A program made the translations under genes and the position numbers. A model generated the notes under the pieces. The model was not told the origin of the DNA, did not search any database, and saw only the letters and a list, made by a program, of their open reading frames with translations. Shown here piece by piece: positions 49,955 through 59,586 of a stretch of DNA of 64,000 nt; position 1 is the stretch's first letter, and each line of letters begins with the position of its first letter. Origin of the DNA: an uncultured Bacteroidales bacterium (GTDB lineage: Bacteria > Bacteroidota > Bacteroidia > Bacteroidales > WCHB1-69); assembly GCA_900316305.1 (NCBI GenBank), contig ONCM01000020.1:87178-151177 (forward strand), read 5' to 3'.

Positions 49955-51102
49955 TCCTTGTTGTGATTCTCTATTGCTTGGCGAATGGCCTGGATATACC
50001 CATGTCCGAATTTCTGGTCAGGTTCTACGTAATTGCCTTCAGCCCATTCGTTCCAAGCTTTTAGGAAGAGAAGTTGATGCTCTGGCAGTTTATGCTCTAC
50101 TAAGCGAAGGGCATTTTCAACTGTTTCTTTAAACTTTTCAGGTGTGGAATTTGTGAGTGGGTCGCTGTTGTGGGCATCACGAGGTGTTCTATCCCATTGG
50201 GGCATCAAGGTGGGGTAAACGTTTTCCCAGGTATCTTCTTCCACGTAGTAATGCTCCATAGTTTTGGCATAGTCGGAACGCATGGCCATCCATGGTATTT
50301 TTTTGTATGTGGCAACGAACAAAGCTTTGTGCCATTTACCTTTGACGATGGTCTGTGCACGACCAAGTCCTGACGAAATGACAGCATCGAAGCCTAAATC
50401 GAGTATTTCTTGGTAGCGTTCAGCGGCTTGATTTGCATCCCATAGTTTCTTACCGCTCTTTGTAGCATGACTAGATGCATTCTGAGTATATCCAACCAGA
50501 TGTATACCTGGAAAACCATTCTCTTTTGCCAACTGTTGCCAGAGGTCAATGAATTGTTTTGCATCGGGAATGTCTCGTGGAGCCCAGACTGCGAACAGGG
50601 GCTTGCCGTCAACCTTAATGTAGCGCGAATCGCGAAAAGCAGGAAGCAAATAGTTGAAATGGCGAATGTAGTCGTTGCGGTCATAGTGCATTTGTGCAAT
50701 AATCGCGTCTTTTCGCAAGCTTGTTCCCGTTGTCCATGTTTTGTTCGTCCAGTCGTGGTTTGTCCAACAAAGGCAGAAGGGGAAGTCAGGCTTGCCGCTG
50801 GCCAGCACTTCCTCGAACGGACGTTGTAGCAGTTGCTTGCCGTTGCCAAACCAGTAATGGTAGTAACAAAAACCCTCTAATCCTGCCTCACGCGCTAATT
50901 CAGCCTGTTGCTCGCGCACCTCCGGCAGCCGAAGGTCGTAAAAGCCCAAGTCGGCAGGGATGCGTGGCTGGTAATGACCTCGGAATTGCGGACGAGCTTT
51001 AGCAACATTAGTCCATTCTGTGAATCCTTTTCCCCACCATTCGTCGTTCTCTGGGATGGGATGGTATTGTGGGAGATATAATCCTATGATTCTTGGTTTC
51101 AT
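49951..51102 (-). CDS. WbsX-family (GH99-like) polysaccharide protein
   Basis: A 383-residue member of the WbsX/glycoside-hydrolase-99-like family: IIGLYLPQYHPIPENDEWWG, GFTEWTNVAKARPQFRGHYQ, GFYDLRLPEVREQQAELARE, GFCYYHYWFGNGKQLLQRP and FLKAWNEWAEGNYVEPDQ. Such genes are common in O-antigen loci; they may build or trim glycans, but the reaction is not established for most. It lies between two glycosyltransferase-related genes. Confidence 0.87.
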   Translation of the reverse strand: MKPRIIGLYLPQYHPIPENDEWWGKGFTEWTNVAKARPQFRGHYQPRIPADLGFYDLRLPEVREQQAELAREAGLEGFCYYHYWFGNGKQLLQRPFEEVLASGKPDFPFCLCWTNHDWTNKTWTTGTSLRKDAIIAQMHYDRNDYIRHFNYLLPAFRDSRYIKVDGKPLFAVWAPRDIPDAKQFIDLWQQLAKENGFPGIHLVGYTQNASSHATKSGKKLWDANQAAERYQEILDLGFDAVISSGLGRAQTIVKGKWHKALFVATYKKIPWMAMRSDYAKTMEHYYVEEDTWENVYPTLMPQWDRTPRDAHNSDPLTNSTPEKFKETVENALRLVEHKLPEHQLLFLKAWNEWAEGNYVEPDQKFGHGYIQAIRQAIENHNKE

Positions 51103-51115
51103 ATCTTTTAGAATA

Positions 51116-51679
51116 CTATAATTGCTTGATAACTTTCGCAGGTATGCCGGCTGCTACAGCATATGCAGGAATATGATGGGTAACAACGCTATTGGCTCCG
51201 ATAATGGCTCCGTCGCCAATGGCCACTCCTGACATGACACAGACATTGTTTCCCAGCCATACATTATTGCCGATAGCAACAGGTCCTTTGCTGTACAGTG
51301 GGCGCTCTGTGAAAGGCAGACTCATGTGTTCGCGAATGCTCTGCCCATGGCTATTGTCGGTAATAAGCACGTTGGTGCCTGTCAGTAGATTATCGCCAAT
51401 GGTAATGCTATTAATAGCAGTAATATGGCAATTTTCACGTATAGCACAACAGTTACCAATAGTGATCGATGGGTTATATCTTTTGCCGTTGTGGCTGTCC
51501 CAGGCTGTAAGTTGTACACCTGAAGCAATGAATGTTTTGTCGCCTACTGATATATTTTGAAGACCTTTCAGTCTCAGAGCCTTCCATCCTATATGAGAAT
51601 CCTTTCCCAAATGGGCAAAGCGTGGACGTAAGAACAGTGTATAGATTCTGATTAAGAAGTAGTTGATGATTTTTGACAT
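51116..51679 (-). CDS. O-acetyltransferase of the hexapeptide-repeat (LbH) family
   Basis: A 187-residue acyltransferase with many hexapeptide repeats: ISVGDKTFIASGVQL, ITIGNCCAIRENCHITAI, ITIGDNLLTGTNVLITD and VAIGNNVWLGNNVCVMSG plus VAIGDGAIIGANSVVTH, ending in AVAAGIPAKVIKQL. The His of NSHG in the middle and the terminal GIPAK motif are typical of sugar O-acetyltransferases (maltose/NodL type). It probably acetylates the surface polysaccharide. Confidence 0.87.
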   Translation of the reverse strand: MSKIINYFLIRIYTLFLRPRFAHLGKDSHIGWKALRLKGLQNISVGDKTFIASGVQLTAWDSHNGKRYNPSITIGNCCAIRENCHITAINSITIGDNLLTGTNVLITDNSHGQSIREHMSLPFTERPLYSKGPVAIGNNVWLGNNVCVMSGVAIGDGAIIGANSVVTHHIPAYAVAAGIPAKVIKQL

Positions 51680-51680
51680 A

Positions 51681-53234
51681 TTAGTTTTCTGAAAATTTAT
51701 TCATTCGTTGCATTAAGAATTGGCGTAGCGTTTGTTGTTCTTTGGCAGAAATTCCTATGAAATAGACGGCAATGAGCATCGTAATGAATGTAGATGCAAA
51801 AACTGTGACTAGTCTGACAATGCCTGGATGTAATGCTTGGTGAACAAGGTAAACGACAAAGAAGGTGCATACAGCAACGAATAGCCCCCGCAGAATTATT
51901 TCTGAAATATAAGGGGCATAGTAAAAAGAGGGATATTGATGGCGTAAAATGACAAGTCTGACAAGATGAGCTATCATACACATCGCTATCATAAGTATAA
52001 TGCTTATTTCGGAAGATGCTCCAATGTGGAAAGCTAACCATGTGGCAGGAAGACATAAAATGATTATACTATCGACAAATAGACTATAATATTTAAGTTG
52101 ACCTGTGGACTGGACAATAGTTGTTACAGGGTTATGCATGGAGAAGCACAGTATATATATGATGGTAAGTCGGGTATAGGTGATGGCTTCTTCTGATACA
52201 TTGCCCAACCACCATTCGAAAATGGTGCGCAATTCCAATATAAGGGGTATTGCAACCATCAGGAGTAGATAGAGTATTAATTTATTATTGGCACTGAACA
52301 TCTTGTTGAGTGAAGTGTAGTCCTTCTCAGCGTATGACTTAACCATTGCGGGGCGGAAGGCAACAACAATGCTGTTACTTAGTGCTGTTAATGCGTGAAA
52401 CACTTGTTGTGAGATGGTATAGGCTGCAGTGGCTATCGGGCCAAAGAACATATAGAGCAAGATGGTGATGCCTTGCGTCATACCTACTGCGGCCAAAGCA
52501 CTATACATGGTCCATCCGGAAAAGGTCAGCAGTGAACGATAAGTTTCTTTGGGTATTTTCCTGCAGTATTTGTATTCCGGGTAGCGGTGACGAACGATAA
52601 ATGCGTAGAGTAAGAATATAATCACAGCAACGGCACTAAGGCCAATGCTGTAGAAAATCAAGCCGTCCATGGCGGTGATGCCGATAAATAATATCACGCC
52701 GAGACGTAGTAAGCATTCGGTTAGGGAAATAAGGGCAAAAACCCCCATTTCCTCCTGTGCAAAGATAGCTGCCGTAAAGGGTAGTTGCAATAAGCCAAAC
52801 CATAATGTGATTAGTGAGAATTGAAATACCCAATTGGCAGCGAAAAGACGTTCTGGTGGTATTGGCAATTCGTTGTTGACAAACCAAAGACCAATAGTCT
52901 CAAAGATAATCAACAAACCTACAGACAATACCAAAATGATGTTCATACTGGCTGAGAAGATCATTGACAGTCTGTCGGTTCGTCTTTCTCCCAGCGTATA
53001 TGAATAGAAGCGCTGGATGCTGACTGCCAGTGTGGTTGTAATGAAGGTACTGGCCAGCACGACACCTGCAACGGCATTGAAAGTGCCATAGTCTTCTTGT
53101 CCCAGGTCTCGTAGTAGCAGGCGTACAGCATATAGGTTGATGGCTGTGATAACCATCATTCTTACAAACAGCATTAAACTATTTGATGCAATGCGTTTAG
53201 ACTTTGGAGTCTGTTGACCTGTTCTGATTACCAT
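51681..53234 (-). CDS. wzx: Polysaccharide flippase (Wzx-like)
   Basis: A 517-residue integral membrane protein with about 12-14 hydrophobic helices and the family start KSKRIASNSLMLFVRMMVIT, then DLGQEDYGTFNAVAGVV. It belongs to the MOP/polysaccharide transporter superfamily and would flip lipid-linked repeat units to the periplasm. The start is set at Met 53234, which overlaps the end of wzy by a few bases. Symbol used for the family. Confidence 0.88.
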   Translation of the reverse strand: MVIRTGQQTPKSKRIASNSLMLFVRMMVITAINLYAVRLLLRDLGQEDYGTFNAVAGVVLASTFITTTLAVSIQRFYSYTLGERRTDRLSMIFSASMNIILVLSVGLLIIFETIGLWFVNNELPIPPERLFAANWVFQFSLITLWFGLLQLPFTAAIFAQEEMGVFALISLTECLLRLGVILFIGITAMDGLIFYSIGLSAVAVIIFLLYAFIVRHRYPEYKYCRKIPKETYRSLLTFSGWTMYSALAAVGMTQGITILLYMFFGPIATAAYTISQQVFHALTALSNSIVVAFRPAMVKSYAEKDYTSLNKMFSANNKLILYLLLMVAIPLILELRTIFEWWLGNVSEEAITYTRLTIIYILCFSMHNPVTTIVQSTGQLKYYSLFVDSIIILCLPATWLAFHIGASSEISIILMIAMCMIAHLVRLVILRHQYPSFYYAPYISEIILRGLFVAVCTFFVVYLVHQALHPGIVRLVTVFASTFITMLIAVYFIGISAKEQQTLRQFLMQRMNKFSEN

Positions 53235-54559
53235 TTTCCATAAATAGTACGATGACACCCTAAGTAATAGTTATGGGCCTCATGGTTCCTAAGCCATATA
53301 TACAACAAAATCATTACGCCAACGCCCAGGTTGCCAGTGTCTGAATACATAAAGAGTGTCATTCCTCCCTGAAGACTGACGCACAGGGCAAAATAGACAA
53401 GAAGAAGCTGATGTAGTTCGATGATACCGTATCGCGGTCGTATCTGGAGGAGGGCCCACCCGTTGAACACAACGAAGATAATAAAGGCACCCCAAGGGCC
53501 GAAGTCAATGGCAAAATCGCCCACAAATGTTGTGAAACAGAAGTCATCAATTCTCAAATCACTATATTTTTCACGTCTTTCCGTATAGTTCCTCGGTGTG
53601 TCGGAAAATAGAAGCCTTTTCCCAAAATTGAAAGTGCGGTCGCCATGTCTTGTGCCACCTGCATCAAGGGCATAGTTATTGAAATAGATGTTGGCTTGGC
53701 CTATGTACCAATATACATAACCGCTTGTATCGGGACTGTCCTTTCTGTCGCTGAAGCGACTGACGGTAATCGCTATAATGGGTATAGCCACTATAACAGT
53801 TAGTATAATGCCGGCAATTTGTATGATGCGATCAATTCGTTTAGAGATGAATTTGCGGAAGAGCATATAGCCCGCAACAATAGTAAAGCCGGATTTGATA
53901 ACCGAACCTCGCTGTCCGTCCATGACGGGTATTATCATTCCGATGACAATGGCGAGAAACAGAACGACGAGAAAAATGACGTTTTTGTCTTTTCGTGTGA
54001 GGAGAAAAAAGAAAATAAATACGGTGCAGTCATATAACATGTTAAATAATACAGCAGGTAGGTTTCTTATTGCGATTCCCACGCTTTCGGCATTCTCGAA
54101 TGCATCCAGATAAGCTTCATTTCCTGCATCGATATCCATTAGGAGACTAACAAAATTGCTGTTGAAATTCGACAAAATAGACGGTAACTGCACAATAATG
54201 CATAGGATGGTAACAAAACATGGGATAAGCAACGCCTTTGAGTGAGGATCTTTTATTTTTATGACAGGACTATAATGTAACTTGATTGCAGGTGACAGAG
54301 CTAACATCAACATCACATACAGATAGATAAAGGGGAACAGGCGCAGCTGTTCGTATGTGCTATCGAATAACAATTCGTTTAAGCTACCGAAGAACTCATC
54401 GTTTAAAGTGATGAATGAAAAAAAACAGTAAGCAATATAACTGGCCATAACGGCACTACCACCGTCAATGTGGCGGTTTCGGTAGTGATATACTATAAAA
54501 GAGATTACCCAAAGTAATGTATAGAGGGCTAACAAAACGTTATCAGCTGTTGTGACCAT
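53228..54559 (-). CDS. wzy: O-antigen/capsule polymerase (Wzy-like)
   Basis: A 443-residue membrane protein with about ten to twelve hydrophobic helices and a large outer loop of about 60 residues in the middle (GTRHGDRTFNFGKRLLFSD and following), as in Wzy polymerases. Sequence identity across Wzy proteins is low, so the call rests on topology and position between wza and wzx. It would link repeat units at the outer face of the inner membrane. A 172-bp gap with no clear gene precedes it. Confidence 0.78.
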   Translation of the reverse strand: MVTTADNVLLALYTLLWVISFIVYHYRNRHIDGGSAVMASYIAYCFFSFITLNDEFFGSLNELLFDSTYEQLRLFPFIYLYVMLMLALSPAIKLHYSPVIKIKDPHSKALLIPCFVTILCIIVQLPSILSNFNSNFVSLLMDIDAGNEAYLDAFENAESVGIAIRNLPAVLFNMLYDCTVFIFFFLLTRKDKNVIFLVVLFLAIVIGMIIPVMDGQRGSVIKSGFTIVAGYMLFRKFISKRIDRIIQIAGIILTVIVAIPIIAITVSRFSDRKDSPDTSGYVYWYIGQANIYFNNYALDAGGTRHGDRTFNFGKRLLFSDTPRNYTERREKYSDLRIDDFCFTTFVGDFAIDFGPWGAFIIFVVFNGWALLQIRPRYGIIELHQLLLVYFALCVSLQGGMTLFMYSDTGNLGVGVMILLYIWLRNHEAHNYYLGCHRTIYGKW

Positions 54560-54731
54560 AATTGGAACTATTCTTTACTAAAGTAACACTGCTGCACACA
54601 AACTGCACATACTTGCCTTCCCAATAATGCTCTCGTCATTCAGGAACGTCACACTGTTGTCAGTCTTTGAGGCCACACGCATAAAGTTCTCCATTTCTCT
54701 ATCCCTATGGGAAAAAATTGCCCTGACACTG

Positions 54732-55529
54732 TTATTTCAGGATGTTGAAGATAAGCGTAGCAAGGGAAATCACAATACCCGTTGCAGAGAGCGCCAAAGT
54801 CGTTATCTGACCGACATTGGCGTTTTGTGACTTCACCTTGTTGGGCTCCACATACACCACATCATTCTGCTGGAGATAGTAATAGGGGGAATTCACAATG
54901 TTGGCGTCCGTCAAATCCAGGGTGTGAATTTTCTTCCGGCCCTTGGCATCTTCGCGTACCAGTTTCACACGATCGCGTACACCATAGATGGTCAGGTCGC
55001 CTGCCAATGCCAACGCTTCCAAGATGGTGATTTTCTCGCGCGTCACCTGAAAGCTGCCGGGACGGGCCACTTCGCCTAACACCGAAACGGAATAGCTCGA
55101 CATACGGACCGTTACGATAGGACTCTCATTTTCATTCAAATAAGGCTTGATCTTGTCATGGATCAGCTGTTCGCAGGCAGATTTCGTCAGACCGCCGACC
55201 TGCAGCGTGCCCACCACCGGGAATTCGATGCAGCCGTTGTTATCGACCAGATAAGCCTGCAGAACAGGTTGGGCGGTCGAACTACGGTTGCTCATATTAA
55301 TAGCGGTAGGGACAGACAGGTTGAAAGGAGTTGCGGCCTCAGGATCTGTCGTGCTCACCGTAATCGTCAGCACATCCTTAGGCATGATGTGCGCATCATA
55401 GAGGGAATCGCTAACCTCGTAGGTAATGGTGTCACTATTTTGCAAATAGGCAATCTTCTTCATGCTGACACAGGAGGACATCAACAATACGGTGACGCAA
55501 AGGATTGCCAAGAGGGAATATTTCTTCAT
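54732..55529 (-). CDS. wza: Polysaccharide export outer membrane lipoprotein (Wza/BexD-like)
   Basis: A 265-residue export lipoprotein with a lipobox signal peptide (LLMSSC). The PES domain has YEVSDSLYDAHIMPKDVLTI, then a SLBB-like part with GCIEFPVVGTLQVGGLTKSA and VSVLGEVARPGSFQVTREKI. It ends in a single membrane helix (TTLALSATGIVISLATLIF), as usual in Bacteroidetes. It forms the outer membrane channel that works with Wzc. It is 27 bp after the HAD gene. Confidence 0.92.
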   Translation of the reverse strand: MKKYSLLAILCVTVLLMSSCVSMKKIAYLQNSDTITYEVSDSLYDAHIMPKDVLTITVSTTDPEAATPFNLSVPTAINMSNRSSTAQPVLQAYLVDNNGCIEFPVVGTLQVGGLTKSACEQLIHDKIKPYLNENESPIVTVRMSSYSVSVLGEVARPGSFQVTREKITILEALALAGDLTIYGVRDRVKLVREDAKGRKKIHTLDLTDANIVNSPYYYLQQNDVVYVEPNKVKSQNANVGQITTLALSATGIVISLATLIFNILK

Positions 55530-55556
55530 ATCGTTTTAATTTTTGGAATTTACTAT

Positions 55557-55991
55557 TTAAAACTGCCACCAGTGCTTTTTCTTGGGAGGGGCCGTATGAG
55601 TGATGCTCGTCTGGAAAATGGATTCGTCAATGACATCTTGCCAGGTTTGGTGCTGGCTAATCATTTGGTAGATGGTGCCCCAGTCGGGAAGTCCGCCGAG
55701 GTTACGGTCGTCGATGAACATATCGACCTTCAACTTCCGGGAGAAATGCGGGTTGTTGCCCGTCGTCTCTTCGGGATAATCACGATTCACGGCGTAGAAC
55801 TCCAAACCGCGGTCACGGCACCACTGAAGTGCCGCATCCAGCAACTCGCCCTCACGGACGGACCACAGAATCAACTTGTGGCCGTCCTGGCGGAGCATCT
55901 TTAAAGTATCGACGGCGAAAGGGATTTCCTCGCCGATATTCGGATATTTGTGAGTGACAATGGTTCCGTCAAAATCTACTGCAATGGTCAT
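55557..55991 (-). CDS. Small HAD-superfamily hydrolase
   Basis: A 144-residue HAD-like protein: AVDFDGTIVTHKYPNIGEEI holds the nucleophile Asp and acid/base Asp, LILWSVREG the second motif and DMFIDDRNLGGLPDW the metal-binding Asp pair. It lacks a cap domain. Similar short proteins are known from Bacteroides structural work and are often found inside capsule loci. Substrate unknown. It lies between wzc and wza, 5 bp after the former. Confidence 0.8.
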   Translation of the reverse strand: MTIAVDFDGTIVTHKYPNIGEEIPFAVDTLKMLRQDGHKLILWSVREGELLDAALQWCRDRGLEFYAVNRDYPEETTGNNPHFSRKLKVDMFIDDRNLGGLPDWGTIYQMISQHQTWQDVIDESIFQTSITHTAPPKKKHWWQF

Positions 55992-55996
55992 ATATG

Positions 55997-58525
55997 TTAC
56001 TTTTTAATACTGTCATCATTCTTGTTAGAGTAGTGCGACTCGGCATAATTGCCGTAGTTGCCATAATGCCCATAATTGCCATAGCGACCGTACTTGCCGT
56101 ACCTGCCATAACCGTAGTCGTAGCCGTATTTCTTTTTGGACATATCAATGCCGTTGAGAATCACGCAAACATTTTTCAGTTTCTCCTCCTCAACCAAAGT
56201 GTTCAACATGCCGATATTCGCCTTGGGCGTATAGTCAGCACGACAGACATAGCAGCTCACATCGGCATAACGGGCGAGCTGAAGCGTGTCGGTCACCAGA
56301 CCAACAGGAGCGGTGTCAAGGATAATGTAGTCGTATTTTTGCTTCAGCAGTTCGATTACCTGGTGCATGTTCTCACGTGCCAACAGTTCCGCCGGGTTCG
56401 GGGGAGTAGGGCCGGCCAGCATCAGGTCGAGGTTCGCATCCACCTCGGAAGAACGGAGGGCGGTGCTGAGGTCCGACTCTGTCACCTCATTCTTCGCTAA
56501 CAACAGGCTGATGCCACCTGAGCGATCTTTCAGGCCGAAAAGACGACCGAGGGCGGGCTTGCGGATATCCAAGCCGCAGAGCACCACCTTTTTGCCCAAC
56601 AGTGCAAACGACATAGCCAAGTTTGCCGCCAAAAATGTCTTACCCTCGCCAGATGTACTCGAAGTGAAGAGAATGACCTGGTCGCGCTCCCTCATCATAA
56701 ACTGAATGTTCGTACGCATCGAGCGGAAAATTTCGTCGATCTGGTTGTTTTTGTTGGCCTGGACCACGATGCCGGCGGATGTCTTCACGCTGTCGCTTGC
56801 CATTGGGACATCTGCCACAATCGGCAAACGTGTTAGGCTCTCCACATCCTCATGGCCTTCGATGCGAAAACGCATTAGATGGATTAAATAGAGCACCAAA
56901 GAGGGGATGCCTAAAGCAAGTAAAAGGGCAAGGGCAAGAATCATTTTTTTCTTCGGACTCACTTTGCCCTCCACTTGTGGCTCATCAATCAGTTTGCCTT
57001 TGTCGGCCGTGGCGGCTAAAGATATGCTGTTTTCCTCTCGTTTTTGCAGCAACAGCAGATAAAGTCCGGACTTCACCTCCTGCTGGCGGCCAATCTGCGT
57101 CAGCACACGTTCCCGTTCGGGTGAATTCGCTATGCGGTTCTGATAAATATTGTACTTCTCCTCAATACCCTGTCGCAAAATCTCAGTAGAACGTTGCGCT
57201 TGAATCAACGCCGTACGGATGGTGGGGCGAATCTCATCAAGGGTCTGCGTCAGCGTCAGCACTTGAGGAGACTGCTCGCTCGCGCTTTTAAGCAAGCGGT
57301 TGCGGTCAAGCACCGCTTGGTTGAAATTTGCGATTAATGTTGTCGATGCGGGATCCGTCAGGCCGACATTGGAGGGGATGATCTCATATTTGTTGGCAGG
57401 ATTATCTACAAACTCACGCAAATAGCTGATTAGTTGCAATTGCGTATTCGCTTCCATCAGTTTGGCAGCATACGCGCTCTCCTCTTTGAGCGTTTGGGAT
57501 GCATCTAATTGGAATTGTGTCACGTGATTTCGCTTTTTATAGCTTTCCAGTTCCCCTTCTGTAGAGCCCAACTCGGCATCGATTTTCTCCAAACGCCCGT
57601 TGATAAACTCCTCGGTTTTCAGGGCAACCTCATTTTTATCTTCATTAGCCTGCTCATTATAGCTCTCGACCAATGCTTTGATAAAGTCGATGGCACGGAG
57701 TTTATTGCTGCTGTTTACCGTAATTTTAGCTATAGAAGTCTTTCTTGATTTGGGTTTCACGTTCATGCCACTCACATATTTTTTGGCAACGTACATCGGA
57801 GGTTCCAATGTCACATACAAAGAGCGGCCGGACTCAAACTTCTTGAGTGTCGCGGGGTCAGCATTTGCCAAGTTCGAGCTGACGGTAACTGTGCCCAAAG
57901 AAGTCTTCAGCGAGACAGGCAGCGTTTTCACCGTTTTGTGGAAACTATCGCTCTCTTTGCCTTTTCGCAAAACCGTTCCCTCTATGACATAGCCATCAGC
58001 CTCCTTTGTCACCGTTACCTTCAACGTATTAATGGATTCCAAAAGGTCTGCATCCATCTGGTTAAGTGCCTCTTGGCTCAAATCCACATTCACCGGTTGG
58101 TGTTTATAAATTTCGGTGTTCTTGACAAGGCCTTCCAATTTGTATGAAGCATACAACTTAAGTTTTACAATGGCCTCTCGGGCAAGGAGATGCGATTTCA
58201 GGATTTCCACTTCGTTCTCAACACCCGCCGAATTGGTCATGATGCCGAAATCTTGCATATTGGAAAGCATCTGACTCATATTGCCGCCAGGGCGGTTCTT
58301 CTGTTCGTCCTTGACCAGCATTTTCGCACTGACTTCGTATGTGGGGGTCTTGTAGCGCAGATACAGCATGGCACCGCCGAGGCAGATCAGTAGCGACAGC
58401 AAAAACCATTGCCAGTTCAGCACCAGTATCTTGTAGATGTTCTGGAAATTGATAGAACGCTTATGTTCTTTTTTGTCAAGCATTTCCAGCTCATCTAAAA
58501 TAGAATAATTCTTTTCTTCAGACAT
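55997..58525 (-). CDS. wzc: Polysaccharide co-polymerase / tyrosine autokinase (Wzc)
   Basis: An 842-residue protein: N-terminal Wzz domain with the first membrane helix (WQWFLLSLLICLGGAMLYL), a long periplasmic coiled-coil part with two heptad-rich segments around residues 300-480, a second helix (MILALALLLALGIPSLVLYL) and a cytoplasmic BY-kinase domain with Walker A (FTSSTSGEGKTFLAANLAMS), Walker A' (VVLCGLDIRKPALG) and Walker B (YDYIILDTAPVG). It ends in 15 or so tyrosines in GRYGKYGRYGNYGHYGNYGN, the autophosphorylation cluster. It controls chain length and export with Wza. A broken copy of its 3' end lies at 45788. Confidence 0.95.
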   Translation of the reverse strand: MSEEKNYSILDELEMLDKKEHKRSINFQNIYKILVLNWQWFLLSLLICLGGAMLYLRYKTPTYEVSAKMLVKDEQKNRPGGNMSQMLSNMQDFGIMTNSAGVENEVEILKSHLLAREAIVKLKLYASYKLEGLVKNTEIYKHQPVNVDLSQEALNQMDADLLESINTLKVTVTKEADGYVIEGTVLRKGKESDSFHKTVKTLPVSLKTSLGTVTVSSNLANADPATLKKFESGRSLYVTLEPPMYVAKKYVSGMNVKPKSRKTSIAKITVNSSNKLRAIDFIKALVESYNEQANEDKNEVALKTEEFINGRLEKIDAELGSTEGELESYKKRNHVTQFQLDASQTLKEESAYAAKLMEANTQLQLISYLREFVDNPANKYEIIPSNVGLTDPASTTLIANFNQAVLDRNRLLKSASEQSPQVLTLTQTLDEIRPTIRTALIQAQRSTEILRQGIEEKYNIYQNRIANSPERERVLTQIGRQQEVKSGLYLLLLQKREENSISLAATADKGKLIDEPQVEGKVSPKKKMILALALLLALGIPSLVLYLIHLMRFRIEGHEDVESLTRLPIVADVPMASDSVKTSAGIVVQANKNNQIDEIFRSMRTNIQFMMRERDQVILFTSSTSGEGKTFLAANLAMSFALLGKKVVLCGLDIRKPALGRLFGLKDRSGGISLLLAKNEVTESDLSTALRSSEVDANLDLMLAGPTPPNPAELLARENMHQVIELLKQKYDYIILDTAPVGLVTDTLQLARYADVSCYVCRADYTPKANIGMLNTLVEEEKLKNVCVILNGIDMSKKKYGYDYGYGRYGKYGRYGNYGHYGNYGNYAESHYSNKNDDSIKK

Positions 58526-58546
58526 ATTATTGATTTACGTTGCTTA

Positions 58547-58608
58547 TTTCAGGTTTCAGGTTTCAAGTTTCAGGTTTCAAGTTTCAAGTTTCAGGTTTCA
58601 GGTTTCAA
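58547..58608 (-). repeat. Heptamer array (TGAAACC)n at the UpxY stop
   Basis: Nine or so AGGTTTC/AAGTTTC units on the plus strand. In gene orientation TGAAACC, whose first TGA is the stop codon of the UpxY-like gene. Confidence 0.88.
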
Positions 58609-59296
58609 CGGGGCGGATGTCTTGGACGGATATTTCTGTTAGGACGTAGTTTCTTTCGCCCATTTCCATTTTCAGGACGATATAAGAGGTGTTTTCAATC
58701 TTTGCCAGCTCTCCTTGGAGCCCTATCAGCGGGCCTCGCGTGATCTCGATTTTCTGTCCCAAGGAAAGCCGCTGGGTGGTGATCATCACCGGGTTGGGGG
58801 CGTTGTTCAGGACATACTGCAGCTGCTGCATCTCCTCATCGCGGACGTATGCGAAAACCCGTTTCCCTTTCTCCCGGTCGGAGGCCGCCAGGTTAATCAT
58901 AAAACGATAGATGCCTGGGTAGTCCAATAGGATTTCCCAAAGGTGGGCTTCGGTTGTGTGGATGAAGATTTTGCCAGGAATCACAATTTTTTCCACTTCC
59001 CTGCGATTCCTGCTGGCATAGACCTTGGTCTCTTTGAGACTCGCCACATAGACTTCGTAGCTCTTTTCAAGCGATTTGCGGATGGTGCGTTCCCTGGTGG
59101 GCTTGCATTCGCCTATGTACCACTTTTCATCAGATTCGACAATTCCCAAACCTCTATGCAAATCTGCATAGCCTGAGTTGGCATTGTCGGAAATATTAAC
59201 TTCTTTATTCACAAAAAAATAAAGTTTTGATGTTAACCAAGTGAGGCTCGATTCACTGGTAATAAACACGGCAAAGCCAGAGCCTTTATGCACCAT
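58598..59296 (-). CDS. UpxY-like NusG-family antiterminator
   Basis: A NusG N-terminal-domain protein of the UpxY type, which loads onto RNA polymerase in capsule operon leaders and prevents early termination. The domain begins at EKWYIGECKPTRERTIRKSL and runs through VASLKETKVYASRNRREVEK, VIPGKIFIHTT and YRFMINLAASDREKG, then a KOW-like part (KIEITRGPLIGLQGELAKIE). No ATG lies close to KWYIGE. The nearest is at 59296, leaving 49 residues of unusual sequence, while TTG at 59149 would give 183 residues, the usual UpxY length. The earlier ATG at 59422 is upstream of the -7 box and cannot be used. Confidence 0.85.
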   Translation of the reverse strand: MVHKGSGFAVFITSESSLTWLTSKLYFFVNKEVNISDNANSGYADLHRGLGIVESDEKWYIGECKPTRERTIRKSLEKSYEVYVASLKETKVYASRNRREVEKIVIPGKIFIHTTEAHLWEILLDYPGIYRFMINLAASDREKGKRVFAYVRDEEMQQLQYVLNNAPNPVMITTQRLSLGQKIEITRGPLIGLQGELAKIENTSYIVLKMEMGERNYVLTEISVQDIRPVET

Positions 59297-59405
59297 TGCA
59301 CGGCTCAGGTCGGCTTTTGAGAATTTAAAGGGACCTCTATTTTTACCATTTTTCGCGCCATTCCTCCACAGCATACGAGATCCGTTGAACAAAACTTGAA
59401 AATAA
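59297..59405 (-). promoter_or_regulatory. Leader of the polysaccharide operon
   Basis: From the expected transcription start near 59405 to the first usable ATG there are about 110 nt, and 255 nt if the TTG start is used. UpxY proteins of Bacteroides need sequences in this 5' untranslated part to act. No clear terminator hairpin stands out by eye. Confidence 0.45.
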
Positions 59406-59411
59406 AAGCTG

Positions 59412-59419
59412 CAAAGATA
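59412..59419 (-). promoter_or_regulatory. -7 box of the UpxY/polysaccharide operon
   Basis: TATCTTTG on the minus strand followed by CAG. No inverted repeats of the invertible-promoter type were seen around it. Confidence 0.75.
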
Positions 59420-59586
59420 CATAATTTTTTATTCCGAACTGCAGTTTGATTCTCTATTGAATTTAAAAATATATTGTTGATAACCAATTAGTTTATACTT
59501 GAAAAATACTATATCGCAGAACCTGCTTATAGCTGTTCAGGGTGTAAACGAGGTTTTTCAGGATGCTTTTGGCCGCATTCCGCACA

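Noticed and set aside
54578-54694. A 38-codon frame between wza and wzy on the minus strand
   Set aside because: It is short, without similarity to anything recognised, and has no support beyond an ATG. It might be a relic but cannot be claimed.
59412-59500. Invertible capsule promoter as in Bacteroides
   Set aside because: No inverted repeats flank the promoter, and no invertase gene is nearby.
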